Assembly: GCF_000775615.1 (NCBI RefSeq)
Contig: NZ_AVPG01000018.1
Coordinates: forward strand, 1 to 64,000
From: Pontibacillus litoralis JSM 072002
Lineage (GTDB): Bacteria; Bacillota; Bacilli; Bacillales; BH030062
Direction: 5' to 3'
Length of the DNA stretch: 64,000 nucleotides
Part shown: piece by piece, positions 27,109 to 35,444 of the stretch
Position numbering within the stretch: position 1 is the stretch's first letter
How the letters are laid out: each line of letters begins with the position of its first letter
Translations under genes and position numbers: made by a program
Notes under the pieces: generated by a model
Databases searched by the model: none
What the model was told of the DNA's origin: nothing
What the model saw: only the letters and a program-made list of their open reading frames with translations

Positions 27109-28791
27109 TTATTCCGTCTTAAAGTGCGAAATTTGCCCTTTTAAGTGTTCAGCCATCTCTAGTAGTTGATTAGCTGTTCCAAGCATTTCTTCCATTGATG
27201 CAGACTGTTCTTCTACAGAAGCTGCTACATTTTGTGTATAGTCAGATGTTTCTGCTAAAGACTCAACTGTCATCTTCGTTGTTGTTAGTACTTGCTCTGA
27301 TCCAGCTGAAATCTCTTGTACAGTCGCTGCTACAGATTGCATTTTTCCAGTTATGTTATTAATTAACGACGAAATGTTTTGGAACGCATCTCCCGCTTGG
27401 CGGATGGATGTTGTTTCCTTATCAATTTCGTCAACCACTTTAGAAATTGCGTGTACAGACTGATTGGAGTCGTTTTGCATCTCTTCAATTATACTAGATA
27501 TTTCACTAGCAGATTTCGCTGATTGCTCCGCTAAATTTCTAATTTCTTCAGCTACAACTGCGAAACCTTTGCCGTAGTCCCCTGCTCTAGCTGCTTCAAT
27601 TGCCGCATTTAATGCGAGCAGATTAATTTGATCAGAGATGTTCGTAATCATTTGTGTAATGTTACCAACTTTATTCGAACGTTCATTCATTTGCTTTGTA
27701 ATTTCCATTGATGATTTAGCCGAAGTGTTAATCTCTTCAATGCCACGTACCGCTTCCTGCACTACATCATTTCCTTGTCCTGCTGCTGTTGATGCTTCTA
27801 ACGTTTCATCGGAAACACTTGAAGTCGATTTCGAAATATCCAGAATACCTTCAGATATTTCTTGAATGGCTGTCTGATTTTGCGTTGCTCCACTTGTAAC
27901 CGTTTCGCTATTAGCTGCTACTTCTTGAATCGTAGTAGAAATTTGGTTGATAACATCTGTCACTTGCTCAATGCTTTCAGACAAATCACTTGATGAAGAT
28001 ACAACGTGGTCAGAAGTTGAGTTAACGTGCTTCAGCGTCTGCTTTAATTGCTGCTGCATCTGATTAAAGCTTGTAGCTAATTGTCCTGTTTCATCTTCTG
28101 TATCAATCGATATCTCTTGTGTTAAATCCCCATTCGCAACTAGCTCTGTGTATTCTACTAAATCATTTAATGGTTTCGAAATCTTTCTTGAAATGAAACG
28201 TGAACCAACATAACTAATAATAATAAACAAAGCTGATAAACCAATACAGATATATACTAAGTACTTCTCTAAATTCTTAATGTAGTCTGCATCCTCATCT
28301 AACCCAAGCACAGAATCAGTTCCTTCAATTTGCAAGAACGTTGACTGGTGATACCCGTATTCATCTTCATAAAAATCACTTGTGACAACCTCTTTTGTCG
28401 TAAGAGCGTCTGCTTGTTCATCCGTAAAAGTAAGTGGAGTTAAATATTCATCCGCATTTCCTAGCAATAGAATAACTTCTTCTCCATCAACCTTACTCAT
28501 AATATACACATTCTCTAGATCAAACTTGTTCTGAAAATCATTCGCCTTTGCTAATAATTGCTCATACACTTCTTGATCTGTTTTAGCCTGATTCACTGTT
28601 TCTGCATCAAATAGTTCATTAAATGCTTCCATTTTCATCGTTAAGCTCTCATTAAATTCTGGTACGAGGTGCTTCTGGATAACAAAGCTAGTCGTCATAA
28701 ACAAAACAACACTAAAAAGAACACTTAATAATACGACTGGAATTAGTACAGATGACATAACTTTCGTTTGTATAGATTTTCTAAACTTCAT
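27109..28791 (-). CDS. Methyl-accepting chemotaxis protein
   Basis: A transmembrane chemoreceptor of 560 residues. One membrane segment lies near residues 13-38, an extracytoplasmic sensor domain of about 140 residues follows, then a second membrane segment, a HAMP linker ([22 protein letters not shown], quoted in part) and the long coiled-coil signalling domain. The kinase-contact tip reads [26 protein letters not shown], the most conserved part of all chemoreceptors. GGGAGG is seven bases before ATG 28791 but only two before ATG 28797, so the former is used. Co-transcribed with the ATP-grasp gene, 21 bases downstream of its stop, under a c-di-GMP riboswitch; this links chemotaxis to the motile/sessile switch. 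Confidence 0.92.
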   Translation of the reverse strand: MKFRKSIQTKVMSSVLIPVVLLSVLFSVVLFMTTSFVIQKHLVPEFNESLTMKMEAFNELFDAETVNQAKTDQEVYEQLLAKANDFQNKFDLENVYIMSKVDGEEVILLLGNADEYLTPLTFTDEQADALTTKEVVTSDFYEDEYGYHQSTFLQIEGTDSVLGLDEDADYIKNLEKYLVYICIGLSALFIIISYVGSRFISRKISKPLNDLVEYTELVANGDLTQEISIDTEDETGQLATSFNQMQQQLKQTLKHVNSTSDHVVSSSSDLSESIEQVTDVINQISTTIQEVAANSETVTSGATQNQTAIQEISEGILDISKSTSSVSDETLEASTAAGQGNDVVQEAVRGIEEINTSAKSSMEITKQMNERSNKVGNITQMITNISDQINLLALNAAIEAARAGDYGKGFAVVAEEIRNLAEQSAKSASEISSIIEEMQNDSNQSVHAISKVVDEIDKETTSIRQAGDAFQNISSLINNITGKMQSVAATVQEISAGSEQVLTTTKMTVESLAETSDYTQNVAASVEEQSASMEEMLGTANQLLEMAEHLKGQISHFKTE

Positions 28792-28812
28792 TTTCATTCC
28801 TCCCTTCTTTCC

Positions 28813-29985
28813 TTACACAAGTTGAGCATCTTTCATCGTGAGAAATTGCTGTAAATCAAGCTTAAGAATACGTTCGTTCTCTTGAAAATCTGGAGCTCTG
28901 TGAAATACTATGGCGATAGTTGGATATTCATTGAATGCCATTGGGCGATATTCTAATATTTCTTGAAAATGACTCTTAAAAGCATCATGATCAACTGATG
29001 CAATCCCTTTACAATCTATTGATGCATCAAAATCAGCACAACAAAAACTATAAATAGCATCGTCCATTTTATGTATAATGGCTTTCCAATCAGGCTTTAA
29101 TTGATTAAAATAATATTCATACACATTAACGCCATATGCATAAACACCAAGTTCGGTCGTACCAACACCAGCAAAACGAAGTGGATTCGCTTCAATCGGA
29201 ACGACTTTACCTTCTTTATTCATGCGCACTTCTACATGAATTGGCACGGACTTCAGATCAAATACAGGCGCTATGTCTTGCAAGAACGTATCCACTCGTC
29301 CAAATGATTCTTGTAATACTTGTTTACTCGTATAATAAATTCGATCACTCATATCTTTCTCATTATTAAACATACGCTTAAACAAGTTCAGTACAACAGG
29401 CTCGCCATCAGCTGTGTAATAAGCATCGATTGCATATTCTTCTCCTTCAATCAGCTCTTCAATAAGAAGTGTCTGACTATCAATAACTTCCTTCGGATAT
29501 GCGCTACCCGCCATTAACATGTCCTGCTTTAATTTCTTAATCGTAGGTATAAAGTCTTCTTTGTAATCTATGCGGTATACACCAATGCTCGAATAACCTA
29601 CTACAGGCTTAATAATAATTGGAAAAGGAAGGGAATTTATATCCAAAGCATCCATTTCAGCAAAAGAGATTTCACGGAAGAAGAAATCTGGAAAATGGGA
29701 TGCCAATATTCTTCTAAATTCGGCTTTATTTTTTAACGTTGTTGCTACCTTTGTAATCGAATGATTTGGCAAATATTCATGCAATACATTCAAACCATTC
29801 TCTGAATTAAACAGAATAGGAGATGTACCTTTGCTAAACTGTTGTACAAATAAATCCTTTTCCATTAATGCGAGCTCTCTTTCGTTAGGAATGTTGACGT
29901 CATTCATTTTAATGACAGGGGTTTGCAGCTTTTGTAAAGTATTTGATAATAGGTGTGATACGTAAGGTTTGTCTAATATAATCAC
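28813..29985 (-). CDS. ATP-grasp domain protein of unknown substrate
   Basis: A 390-residue ATP-grasp fold enzyme. A Lys-rich lid region is followed by FPIIIKPVVGYSSIGVYRI (nucleotide-binding strand), LLIEELIEGEEYAIDAYY and VPIEANPLRFAGVG, with the Glu and Asn metal ligands in EVRMNKEGKVVPIEANPLR. This resembles carboxylate-amine ligases such as those of the carbamoyl phosphate synthetase/biotin carboxylase-like group. Start is GTG 29985 with GAGGAGGG before it. It lies between the c-di-GMP riboswitch and a chemoreceptor gene. No substrate can be deduced. The context suggests a role in signalling, surface modification or modification of a ligand sensed by the receptor. Confidence 0.85.
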   Translation of the reverse strand: MIILDKPYVSHLLSNTLQKLQTPVIKMNDVNIPNERELALMEKDLFVQQFSKGTSPILFNSENGLNVLHEYLPNHSITKVATTLKNKAEFRRILASHFPDFFFREISFAEMDALDINSLPFPIIIKPVVGYSSIGVYRIDYKEDFIPTIKKLKQDMLMAGSAYPKEVIDSQTLLIEELIEGEEYAIDAYYTADGEPVVLNLFKRMFNNEKDMSDRIYYTSKQVLQESFGRVDTFLQDIAPVFDLKSVPIHVEVRMNKEGKVVPIEANPLRFAGVGTTELGVYAYGVNVYEYYFNQLKPDWKAIIHKMDDAIYSFCCADFDASIDCKGIASVDHDAFKSHFQEILEYRPMAFNEYPTIAIVFHRAPDFQENERILKLDLQQFLTMKDAQLV

Positions 29986-30039
29986 GCGGTATTGCCCTCC
30001 TCAATTATGTTTATCAATGTAAATAGTACACAGAATACC

Positions 30040-30120
30040 AATCGGCAGCCCGGCCGTCATCGCAATCATCACTTTAGACCCGTAGCTTTGCGTCCCTATC
30101 TTTCAATAGGTTTGCCCTTA
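30040..30120 (-). promoter_or_regulatory. Cyclic di-GMP-I riboswitch (GEMM-I)
   Basis: The minus strand reads, in order, GGGCAAACC, TATTGAAAGATA (P2 with a GAAA tetraloop-type cap), GGGACGCAAAGC, TACGGGTCTAAAG and ATGACGGCCGGGCTGCC. These are the conserved core and P3 elements of the GEMM-I class that binds cyclic di-GMP. It precedes the GTG start of the ATP-grasp gene by about 55 bases. Downstream, GGTATT (right after the aptamer) and AATACC (right before the start) flank the Shine-Dalgarno sequence, so control may be at translation; that part is inference, as no terminator with a U-tract is seen. Confidence 0.93.
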
Positions 30121-30321
30121 TGAGGGAATATAATTAGTTATATATACCTCCCTATTTTGAGCATGCTTACATTATTATACGTCTTCCGCTTCATATGAGC
30201 CACCATTTGAGATAGTCTAAAAGTCATGTTTTTAATAAGTTTATATATTCTAATACTTAGGAATATTGAAATGATTAATCATTCCTTCCACGTGATGCTA
30301 CAATTGGAAGCCTTCACACAC

Positions 30322-30356
30322 ATAAAAAAAGAGATCTCTGATTTATAGAGACCTCT
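30322..30356 (-). terminator. Terminator of the importer/PHP gene cluster
   Basis: On the minus strand AGAGGTCTCT pairs with AGAGATCTCT around a seven-base loop and is followed by eight T or more. It lies directly after the PHP-domain gene that ends the 40.7-30.4 kb cluster. Confidence 0.85.
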
Positions 30357-30361
30357 TTCCA

Positions 30362-31375
30362 TCAAACTTGATTCTTTACGTTTATAGCTTTCATGCTCCT
30401 TATTCGTTGATTAAAGGTCGCTACTTCATCTATCCCATTCTCTACTAACATAGTTCTAATTGCGTCATTGTAAATTCCAATATCATTTGGATAATGGGAG
30501 TCAGAAGATGTGGTGAACTTAACACCTTCCTCTATTAAAACCTTCATAAAAGTAAGGCTTGGACACATTTCTTGTACCGGATAACGATAAAATAGGCCTG
30601 GATTGACCTCTGTCGCTACATCATGCTTTACCAAGGTTTGCGCTACGTCTCGATAAATTGGGATTAACTCTTGTTCAGCTGGACGGTAATTAAAGACTTT
30701 CATATTATCTAAATGCCCAATAAAGTCGAATAATCCGCTCTTTACTGCTTTTTTTACTGTTTCAAAGTGTCCTGCATATAATCCTTTTAAATCATACTGC
30801 TCAAACAAGTGTTGTAATTGTGGGTTATCAAAGCCCCAGCCTTGATAAAAATGAACAGAACCAATCACGTAATCAAAAGGATATTTACTTAAAAAGGCTT
30901 CTAACTGCTGCTCCCCACCTTCAAAATAATCAGCTTCTATTCCTAGCTTTAACGTCACACCTTTCTTAGCCCATTCTTCTTTCTCCCTTTGGATAAGGCG
31001 AATGAAATCATCAATCGAACGAACCATCACTTTGTCTAACCATTCTTTTTGCTCGTTCCCAATTTCTTGTGAATCTACATCTAAAAAAGTTATGAAGTAA
31101 TCCCGCATTTCTTGAAAACGGTATAAATGATCAACAATGCCTACTTCTTTAAGCCCTTTACGCAAAGCTTCTTCTAAGTATAAGTCAAGCCACCATTTCG
31201 AATAGTCCCCTTTCTCCAATCGTTGTTGCATCTTATCCATAGCTTGCTTTAACCATTCCTCTGTATGTCTTGGTGCTTGAATAACATAATACTTTTCCAT
31301 TGCCTGTATCGTTTGATCAACAAAACGGAAAGAATAAGGGCCTTCCTCAAGGTGAATATGATAATCTACTTTCAT
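30362..31375 (-). CDS. PHP-domain phosphoesterase (HisJ-like)
   Basis: A 337-residue PHP-fold metal-dependent phosphoesterase. Motif 1 is VDYHIHLEEGPYS, then VGIVDHLYRF, LGIEADYFEG, YVIGSVHFYQG, DFIGHLDNMKVF, TEVNPGLFYR and SSDSHYPNDIGIY, which together hold the usual His/Asp/Glu metal ligands. The frame is open from 31420, but that part overlaps the DeoR gene, and starting at ATG 31375 leaves a five-base gap after its stop with AGAGG and AAAGG upstream. Last gene of the cluster. It probably removes phosphate from a small sugar phosphate or phosphodiester taken up by the importer; histidinol-phosphatase activity is possible by family but not supported by context. Confidence 0.83.
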   Translation of the reverse strand: MKVDYHIHLEEGPYSFRFVDQTIQAMEKYYVIQAPRHTEEWLKQAMDKMQQRLEKGDYSKWWLDLYLEEALRKGLKEVGIVDHLYRFQEMRDYFITFLDVDSQEIGNEQKEWLDKVMVRSIDDFIRLIQREKEEWAKKGVTLKLGIEADYFEGGEQQLEAFLSKYPFDYVIGSVHFYQGWGFDNPQLQHLFEQYDLKGLYAGHFETVKKAVKSGLFDFIGHLDNMKVFNYRPAEQELIPIYRDVAQTLVKHDVATEVNPGLFYRYPVQEMCPSLTFMKVLIEEGVKFTTSSDSHYPNDIGIYNDAIRTMLVENGIDEVATFNQRIRSMKAINVKNQV

Positions 31376-31380
31376 TGCCT

Positions 31381-32166
31381 TTATCGTTCCTCTCTTAAAG
31401 TGTCGTCTGTAGAAACCCATTCATAATTGCTTTGTTTCCAATCTACTGGCCTCTCCACATCTGATATAACTTTAGTTAAAGAAGAACATGGACCAATTTT
31501 GAACAACGCGTCTTTATTTATTTTAGATGAATCTATTAATAATATAGCCTCTTGACTATTTTGCATCATCACTTCTGAAATGAGGGATTCATCCATATCA
31601 AAATCATACATGCCATCCTCTGTTATACCACCACATGAAATAAACGCTCGATTGAAGTGGAATCTTCTTAACATTTCAACTGTATAAGCTCCTTTAACGG
31701 AAGCTTGGTCTGGATGTGTAAAGCCTGGTAACATAATTACTTGCCCAGAAATTCGTTTCTCTTCAATAGCTAGGTTAAAACGTTGCGCTGCGCTTAGTGA
31801 GTTTGTAACTACTGTTAAAGAATGAATATCCTCTAACATATCTGCAATATGGACTGTCGTGGTTCCTACATCAACGACAATCGTATCGCCATGCCCAATA
31901 TACGTTGCGGCCTTTTTGGCAATATTTACTTTCTCTTCATATTGAATCGACATTTTTCGTTCATAAGCTAGCTCTTTATTTGTTGGAATATATCGTATAG
32001 CGCCGCCGTGAACTCGAGTAAGCTGATCATTCATTTCTAGCTCGCCGAGGTCTCTTCTGATTGTTTCAGGCGTGACGTTTAACTCTTGCGCTAAATCAGC
32101 AACCATAATTTTTTCATGAGTTACTAATTGGTCTACTATATACTGATGTCTCTCTTCTTTATTCAA
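31381..32166 (-). CDS. DeoR/GlpR-family transcriptional regulator
   Basis: A 261-residue repressor. The N-terminal winged helix reads RHQYIVDQLVTHEKIMVADL and LNVTPETIRRDLGELE, then the junction LTRVHGGAI typical of the family. The C-terminal sugar-phosphate sensing domain contains VVDVGTTTVHIADML and VVTNSLSAAQ and ends with SKINKDALFKIGP. DeoR proteins bind phosphorylated sugars or related intermediates. It lies inside the importer/phosphoesterase cluster and probably controls it; a group of AACAAAT repeats before the first gene (40824-40866) could be its operator. Confidence 0.9.
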   Translation of the reverse strand: MNKEERHQYIVDQLVTHEKIMVADLAQELNVTPETIRRDLGELEMNDQLTRVHGGAIRYIPTNKELAYERKMSIQYEEKVNIAKKAATYIGHGDTIVVDVGTTTVHIADMLEDIHSLTVVTNSLSAAQRFNLAIEEKRISGQVIMLPGFTHPDQASVKGAYTVEMLRRFHFNRAFISCGGITEDGMYDFDMDESLISEVMMQNSQEAILLIDSSKINKDALFKIGPCSSLTKVISDVERPVDWKQSNYEWVSTDDTLREER

Positions 32167-32195
32167 CTTTCATCCACCTTTGTTTCCTATTTTTA

Positions 32196-33542
32196 TTATG
32201 TTGAATCCCCTACTACGTTAAGCGATTTCCACTGTCCTTTCCTCCAGCGTAAGAACAGGAAGAAAGCCCGTACCCATTCATCTATAATGAATACAATCCA
32301 TATGCCTATTAAGCCGTATCCTAACCATACGCCTACAACATAGCTCATCGGAATCACAAATCCCCACATCACAATAATGCTTACAAGTACAGGGTATTTC
32401 ACATCTCCTGCCACATTTAACGCTGACACTAGAAGGACATTCGATGCACGAGCAGGTTCTAACGCAATACTTAAACAAACAAGTTGAAGCGTAAGTAACT
32501 TTATTTGTTCATTAGAAGTAAAAAAGGATAGAACATAACTTGACAGTAAGGCAATAACAGCTGTAAATAAAGTCGTTATAATTATACTTCTCCATAACGT
32601 CCGAACGGAAAATTGGTACGCTTCTTCTTTTCTTTGAATGCCAATCAATTTACCTGTAATGATTTGCGCAGCTTGCGAAATAGCCAAAGAGAGGGCGAAC
32701 ACAACCGAAGTAATCGTTTGTGCGTAAATCTTGGCAGTAATAGTGATAGCACCTAAACTTGCGATAAAACCTGTAATAATAACTTGAGACATGTTATAAG
32801 AAACATGCTCCCCAGCAGAAGGAATTCCTAATACAAGGATTCGCTTAAAATGATGTTTCGTAACATCCGTCCAATTTAATGGGCCAAACAAATAGTGCTT
32901 ACGCTTTAAGAAATAGCCCCCAACAATAAGCATACCTACGATTCTACTCATATTCGTTGCGTTGGCCACTCCTTGAACGCCCTCTCCAATTATCGTAACA
33001 GGCGTTAACAGAACGATATAGTTCAATACAATATTTAGTATATTCATAAATATTGTAGCAAACATTACGTAACGAACCATCGAATAGCTCTTTAACATAC
33101 TTCCAATGACATTAAATATGGCATGAAAGAGTAGCCCATATGTGATGATTGTCAAATAAGTAGAGGCTTCTTCCTTTAAACTTACAGGCGTTTGAATAAT
33201 ATGTAACAAAGTGTCCTTAAATAAGATTAATACCGTTGAAATGACAAGTGTAAAACCAATATTTAAATACAACGCATGGGTCACTACTTTTGCACTTTTT
33301 TCTTGTTGATCTGTACTAGAGAGTTGCGTTAATTGAATCGTAGTCCCAATATTAATAAATCCATAAATCATCGTTGTTACAATAATAATTTGATTGGCTA
33401 ATCCAACCGCCGCTACACTGGCATCGGAATATTGACTTAACATTAGAACATCCATATTACCTAACAACAATTGAAAAACTTGCTCTACTAAAAAAGGTAT
33501 AAATAAATAACTGAACTTAGGGATTTGTTGATAGTTTTTCAT
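32196..33542 (-). CDS. MATE-family efflux transporter
   Basis: A 448-residue multidrug and toxin extrusion family protein with about 12 membrane segments in two related halves. FSYLFIPFLVEQVFQLLLGNMDVLMLSQYSD (quoted in part) and ANQIIIVTTMIYGFINIG mark the first half, GIPSAGEHVSYNMSQVIITGFIA the second. It sits nine bases after the metallophosphoesterase gene and 29 bases before the DeoR gene. A MATE exporter in an uptake-and-hydrolysis operon could expel a toxic moiety released from the substrate. The ribosome binding site is weak, which suggests coupling to the gene before it. Confidence 0.88.
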   Translation of the reverse strand: MKNYQQIPKFSYLFIPFLVEQVFQLLLGNMDVLMLSQYSDASVAAVGLANQIIIVTTMIYGFINIGTTIQLTQLSSTDQQEKSAKVVTHALYLNIGFTLVISTVLILFKDTLLHIIQTPVSLKEEASTYLTIITYGLLFHAIFNVIGSMLKSYSMVRYVMFATIFMNILNIVLNYIVLLTPVTIIGEGVQGVANATNMSRIVGMLIVGGYFLKRKHYLFGPLNWTDVTKHHFKRILVLGIPSAGEHVSYNMSQVIITGFIASLGAITITAKIYAQTITSVVFALSLAISQAAQIITGKLIGIQRKEEAYQFSVRTLWRSIIITTLFTAVIALLSSYVLSFFTSNEQIKLLTLQLVCLSIALEPARASNVLLVSALNVAGDVKYPVLVSIIVMWGFVIPMSYVVGVWLGYGLIGIWIVFIIDEWVRAFFLFLRWRKGQWKSLNVVGDST

Positions 33543-33550
33543 ACATCACG

Positions 33551-34426
33551 TTAAGCTTTCTTTTCTACAATATACGTTTGCATTGGTTCTTGAGGATGGA
33601 ATTCAATCATTCTTGCTCCACGATTTAATTCTCCATAACATTGAAAACCACTAACTTTGCCGAAACACAATTGAATACCGTGATATTCTGCAACAAAGTC
33701 ATTGTCATGATCATGCCCACAAAATACTCCCGCTATGTTTCCATTTAACAACAAAGAAGTGAACAAGCCTGTGTTGACCATTGGAGAAGAGATGGGCTCC
33801 CTTTTTTGTCCAGAAACTTTCCCTTCCGCCCAAGCTTCTTTATACTCTGGCAACGGAATATGCAAAAAGAGCGCATCTTGCTTCCACTCATTCTCTCTAC
33901 TAGCGTAATACGTAGATACTTCATTGAACCACGTTACTTGATCAGGATGCACAAACTCATACGTTCCGATTTCCAATGGATCACGAGCGCCACTATCTAC
34001 CATGTATAATATATGTGCTACCTCACCTTGTTGATCGAGCACTTCTAAGCAATAGGAAGCACGATCTTCTACAATATGCTCATGCTTTTTTGGCGCTAAT
34101 AGATGAAGTCCTGCTTCCATTTCTCTTAAAGCTGAACGAGTAACTCCTTCCTCTGTATCATGGTTACCGTAAGTAATAGCTACTGGCGTATGTAATGCAT
34201 TTAATTCATCCAACAAGGCTTGAAAGCTTTTCTCTGGATGCTCTACACCTTCTGACCAGATTAAATCTCCTGTAATGACAACCAAATCTGGATTCGTCAT
34301 TTCCGTCATTTCTTTTATATGCTGAAACGTACGAGAATCATATTGATCAAATGGTACTGAACCAATGTGCAAGTCTGTTAGTTGTAAAATCTTGAATGGA
34401 TTATTTTCTTTTAATCTAAGCTCCAC
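33551..34426 (-). CDS. Metallophosphoesterase (calcineurin-like)
   Basis: A 291-residue cytoplasmic calcineurin-like phosphoesterase. Metal motifs: QLTDLHIGS, VVITGDLIWS, TYGNHDTEE, LHIPLPEY and FCGHDHDNDF. These match the D-x-H, GD, GNH(D/E) and GHxH pattern. Start is GTG 34426 with AGGAGG eight bases before. It follows the second permease by 12 bases. With two PHP proteins in the same cluster, it points to a phosphoester substrate brought in by the ABC importer. Confidence 0.9.
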   Translation of the reverse strand: MELRLKENNPFKILQLTDLHIGSVPFDQYDSRTFQHIKEMTEMTNPDLVVITGDLIWSEGVEHPEKSFQALLDELNALHTPVAITYGNHDTEEGVTRSALREMEAGLHLLAPKKHEHIVEDRASYCLEVLDQQGEVAHILYMVDSGARDPLEIGTYEFVHPDQVTWFNEVSTYYASRENEWKQDALFLHIPLPEYKEAWAEGKVSGQKREPISSPMVNTGLFTSLLLNGNIAGVFCGHDHDNDFVAEYHGIQLCFGKVSGFQCYGELNRGARMIEFHPQEPMQTYIVEKKA

Positions 34427-34438
34427 CTTTTATTCCTC

Positions 34439-35335
34439 CTACTCTTTTACCGAACCGATATTGACACCTTTAACGAAGTACTTCTGAATAAATGGATACA
34501 CCATAAGTATGGGTGCTACAACGAGAATAATCGTTGCCATTTTCAAAGAATCACCTGTGACCGTAATTTTATCCAATGCAGCATAAGCTCCTGAGTTTTG
34601 TAATAGTGCTTCAGATAGCGCCTGTTGGCTCGTCAGCATTTCTTGAAGCAATGTTGCAAGTGGCTTTAATTCGGAATTTCGCACGTAGAAGGACCCTGAA
34701 AACCAATCATTCCAATGAGCTACTGCATTGAATAAGCCAATTGTCGCAATGACCGGTTTACTCATTGGTAGGATAATTCTAATAAAGATTTGAAATTCAC
34801 TACATCCATCGATTCTTGCTGCTTCTTCTAAACTTTCAGGTATTTGCTGGAAGAATGTTCGCATAATTAAAATGTTCCAAACGCTATATAAACTAGGAAT
34901 AATATAAACCCAAATCGTATTCGTTAATTGAAGCTCATTTAACACTAAATAGTAAGGTACAACACCGCCACTAAATAACATCGTGAAGAAAATAAAGAAC
35001 GTAATCACTTTGCGTCCAGGAAGCGTTTTGGTTTTTAACGCGTATGCTGCCATCGCTGTTAGAAATACACTAAAAATTGTCCCTAATACTGTTCGAAACA
35101 AAGTGATTCCAAATGCATTGATAATTGTTGATTGTTGAAATACTTCTATGTAATTCTCCAAACTAAATTCCCTTGGTAAGAAGTAAATGCCGCCACGCTG
35201 TGCATCTGCCCCATCATTAAACGATAATGCTAATATATTTAAAAATGGCAAAATAATCGTTAAGCAAAGTAAAACAATAATGATCATATTAAAGACTCTA
35301 AAGAATCGTAGCGTTTTATCATGTTGATCATACAT
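34439..35335 (-). CDS. ABC importer permease, LplC/YtcP type
   Basis: A 298-residue carbohydrate-type ABC permease (MalG family) with six membrane segments and the EAA loop ESLEEAARIDGCSEFQIFIR. LplC/YtcP-like features include TIRFR... at the N-terminus and the C-terminal YPFIQKYFVKGVNIGSVKE. AGGAGGAAATCATTC precedes the ATG. It pairs with the LplB-type permease at 37159-38133. A strong hairpin separates it from the binding-protein gene upstream, so it is likely less expressed. Confidence 0.92.
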   Translation of the reverse strand: MYDQHDKTLRFFRVFNMIIIVLLCLTIILPFLNILALSFNDGADAQRGGIYFLPREFSLENYIEVFQQSTIINAFGITLFRTVLGTIFSVFLTAMAAYALKTKTLPGRKVITFFIFFTMLFSGGVVPYYLVLNELQLTNTIWVYIIPSLYSVWNILIMRTFFQQIPESLEEAARIDGCSEFQIFIRIILPMSKPVIATIGLFNAVAHWNDWFSGSFYVRNSELKPLATLLQEMLTSQQALSEALLQNSGAYAALDKITVTGDSLKMATIILVVAPILMVYPFIQKYFVKGVNIGSVKE

Positions 35336-35372
35336 GAATGATTTCCTCCTAAGTTTGAATACTAATGTGAGA

Positions 35373-35409
35373 AAAGCGACGTTTGGGAACGTACAACAAA
35401 CGTCGCTTT
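35373..35409 (-). terminator. Hairpin after the binding-protein gene (partial terminator)
   Basis: AAAGCGACGTTTG and CAAACGTCGCTTT are a perfect 13-base inverted repeat with an 11-base loop, followed on the minus strand by TTCTC, a poor U-tract. It lies between the solute-binding protein gene and the second permease gene. Such hairpins usually protect the upstream mRNA and let some polymerases pass, giving more binding protein than permease. Confidence 0.75.
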
Positions 35410-35444
35410 CATAAGAAATACTAGTTAAAGCCCTTTTTCTACCA

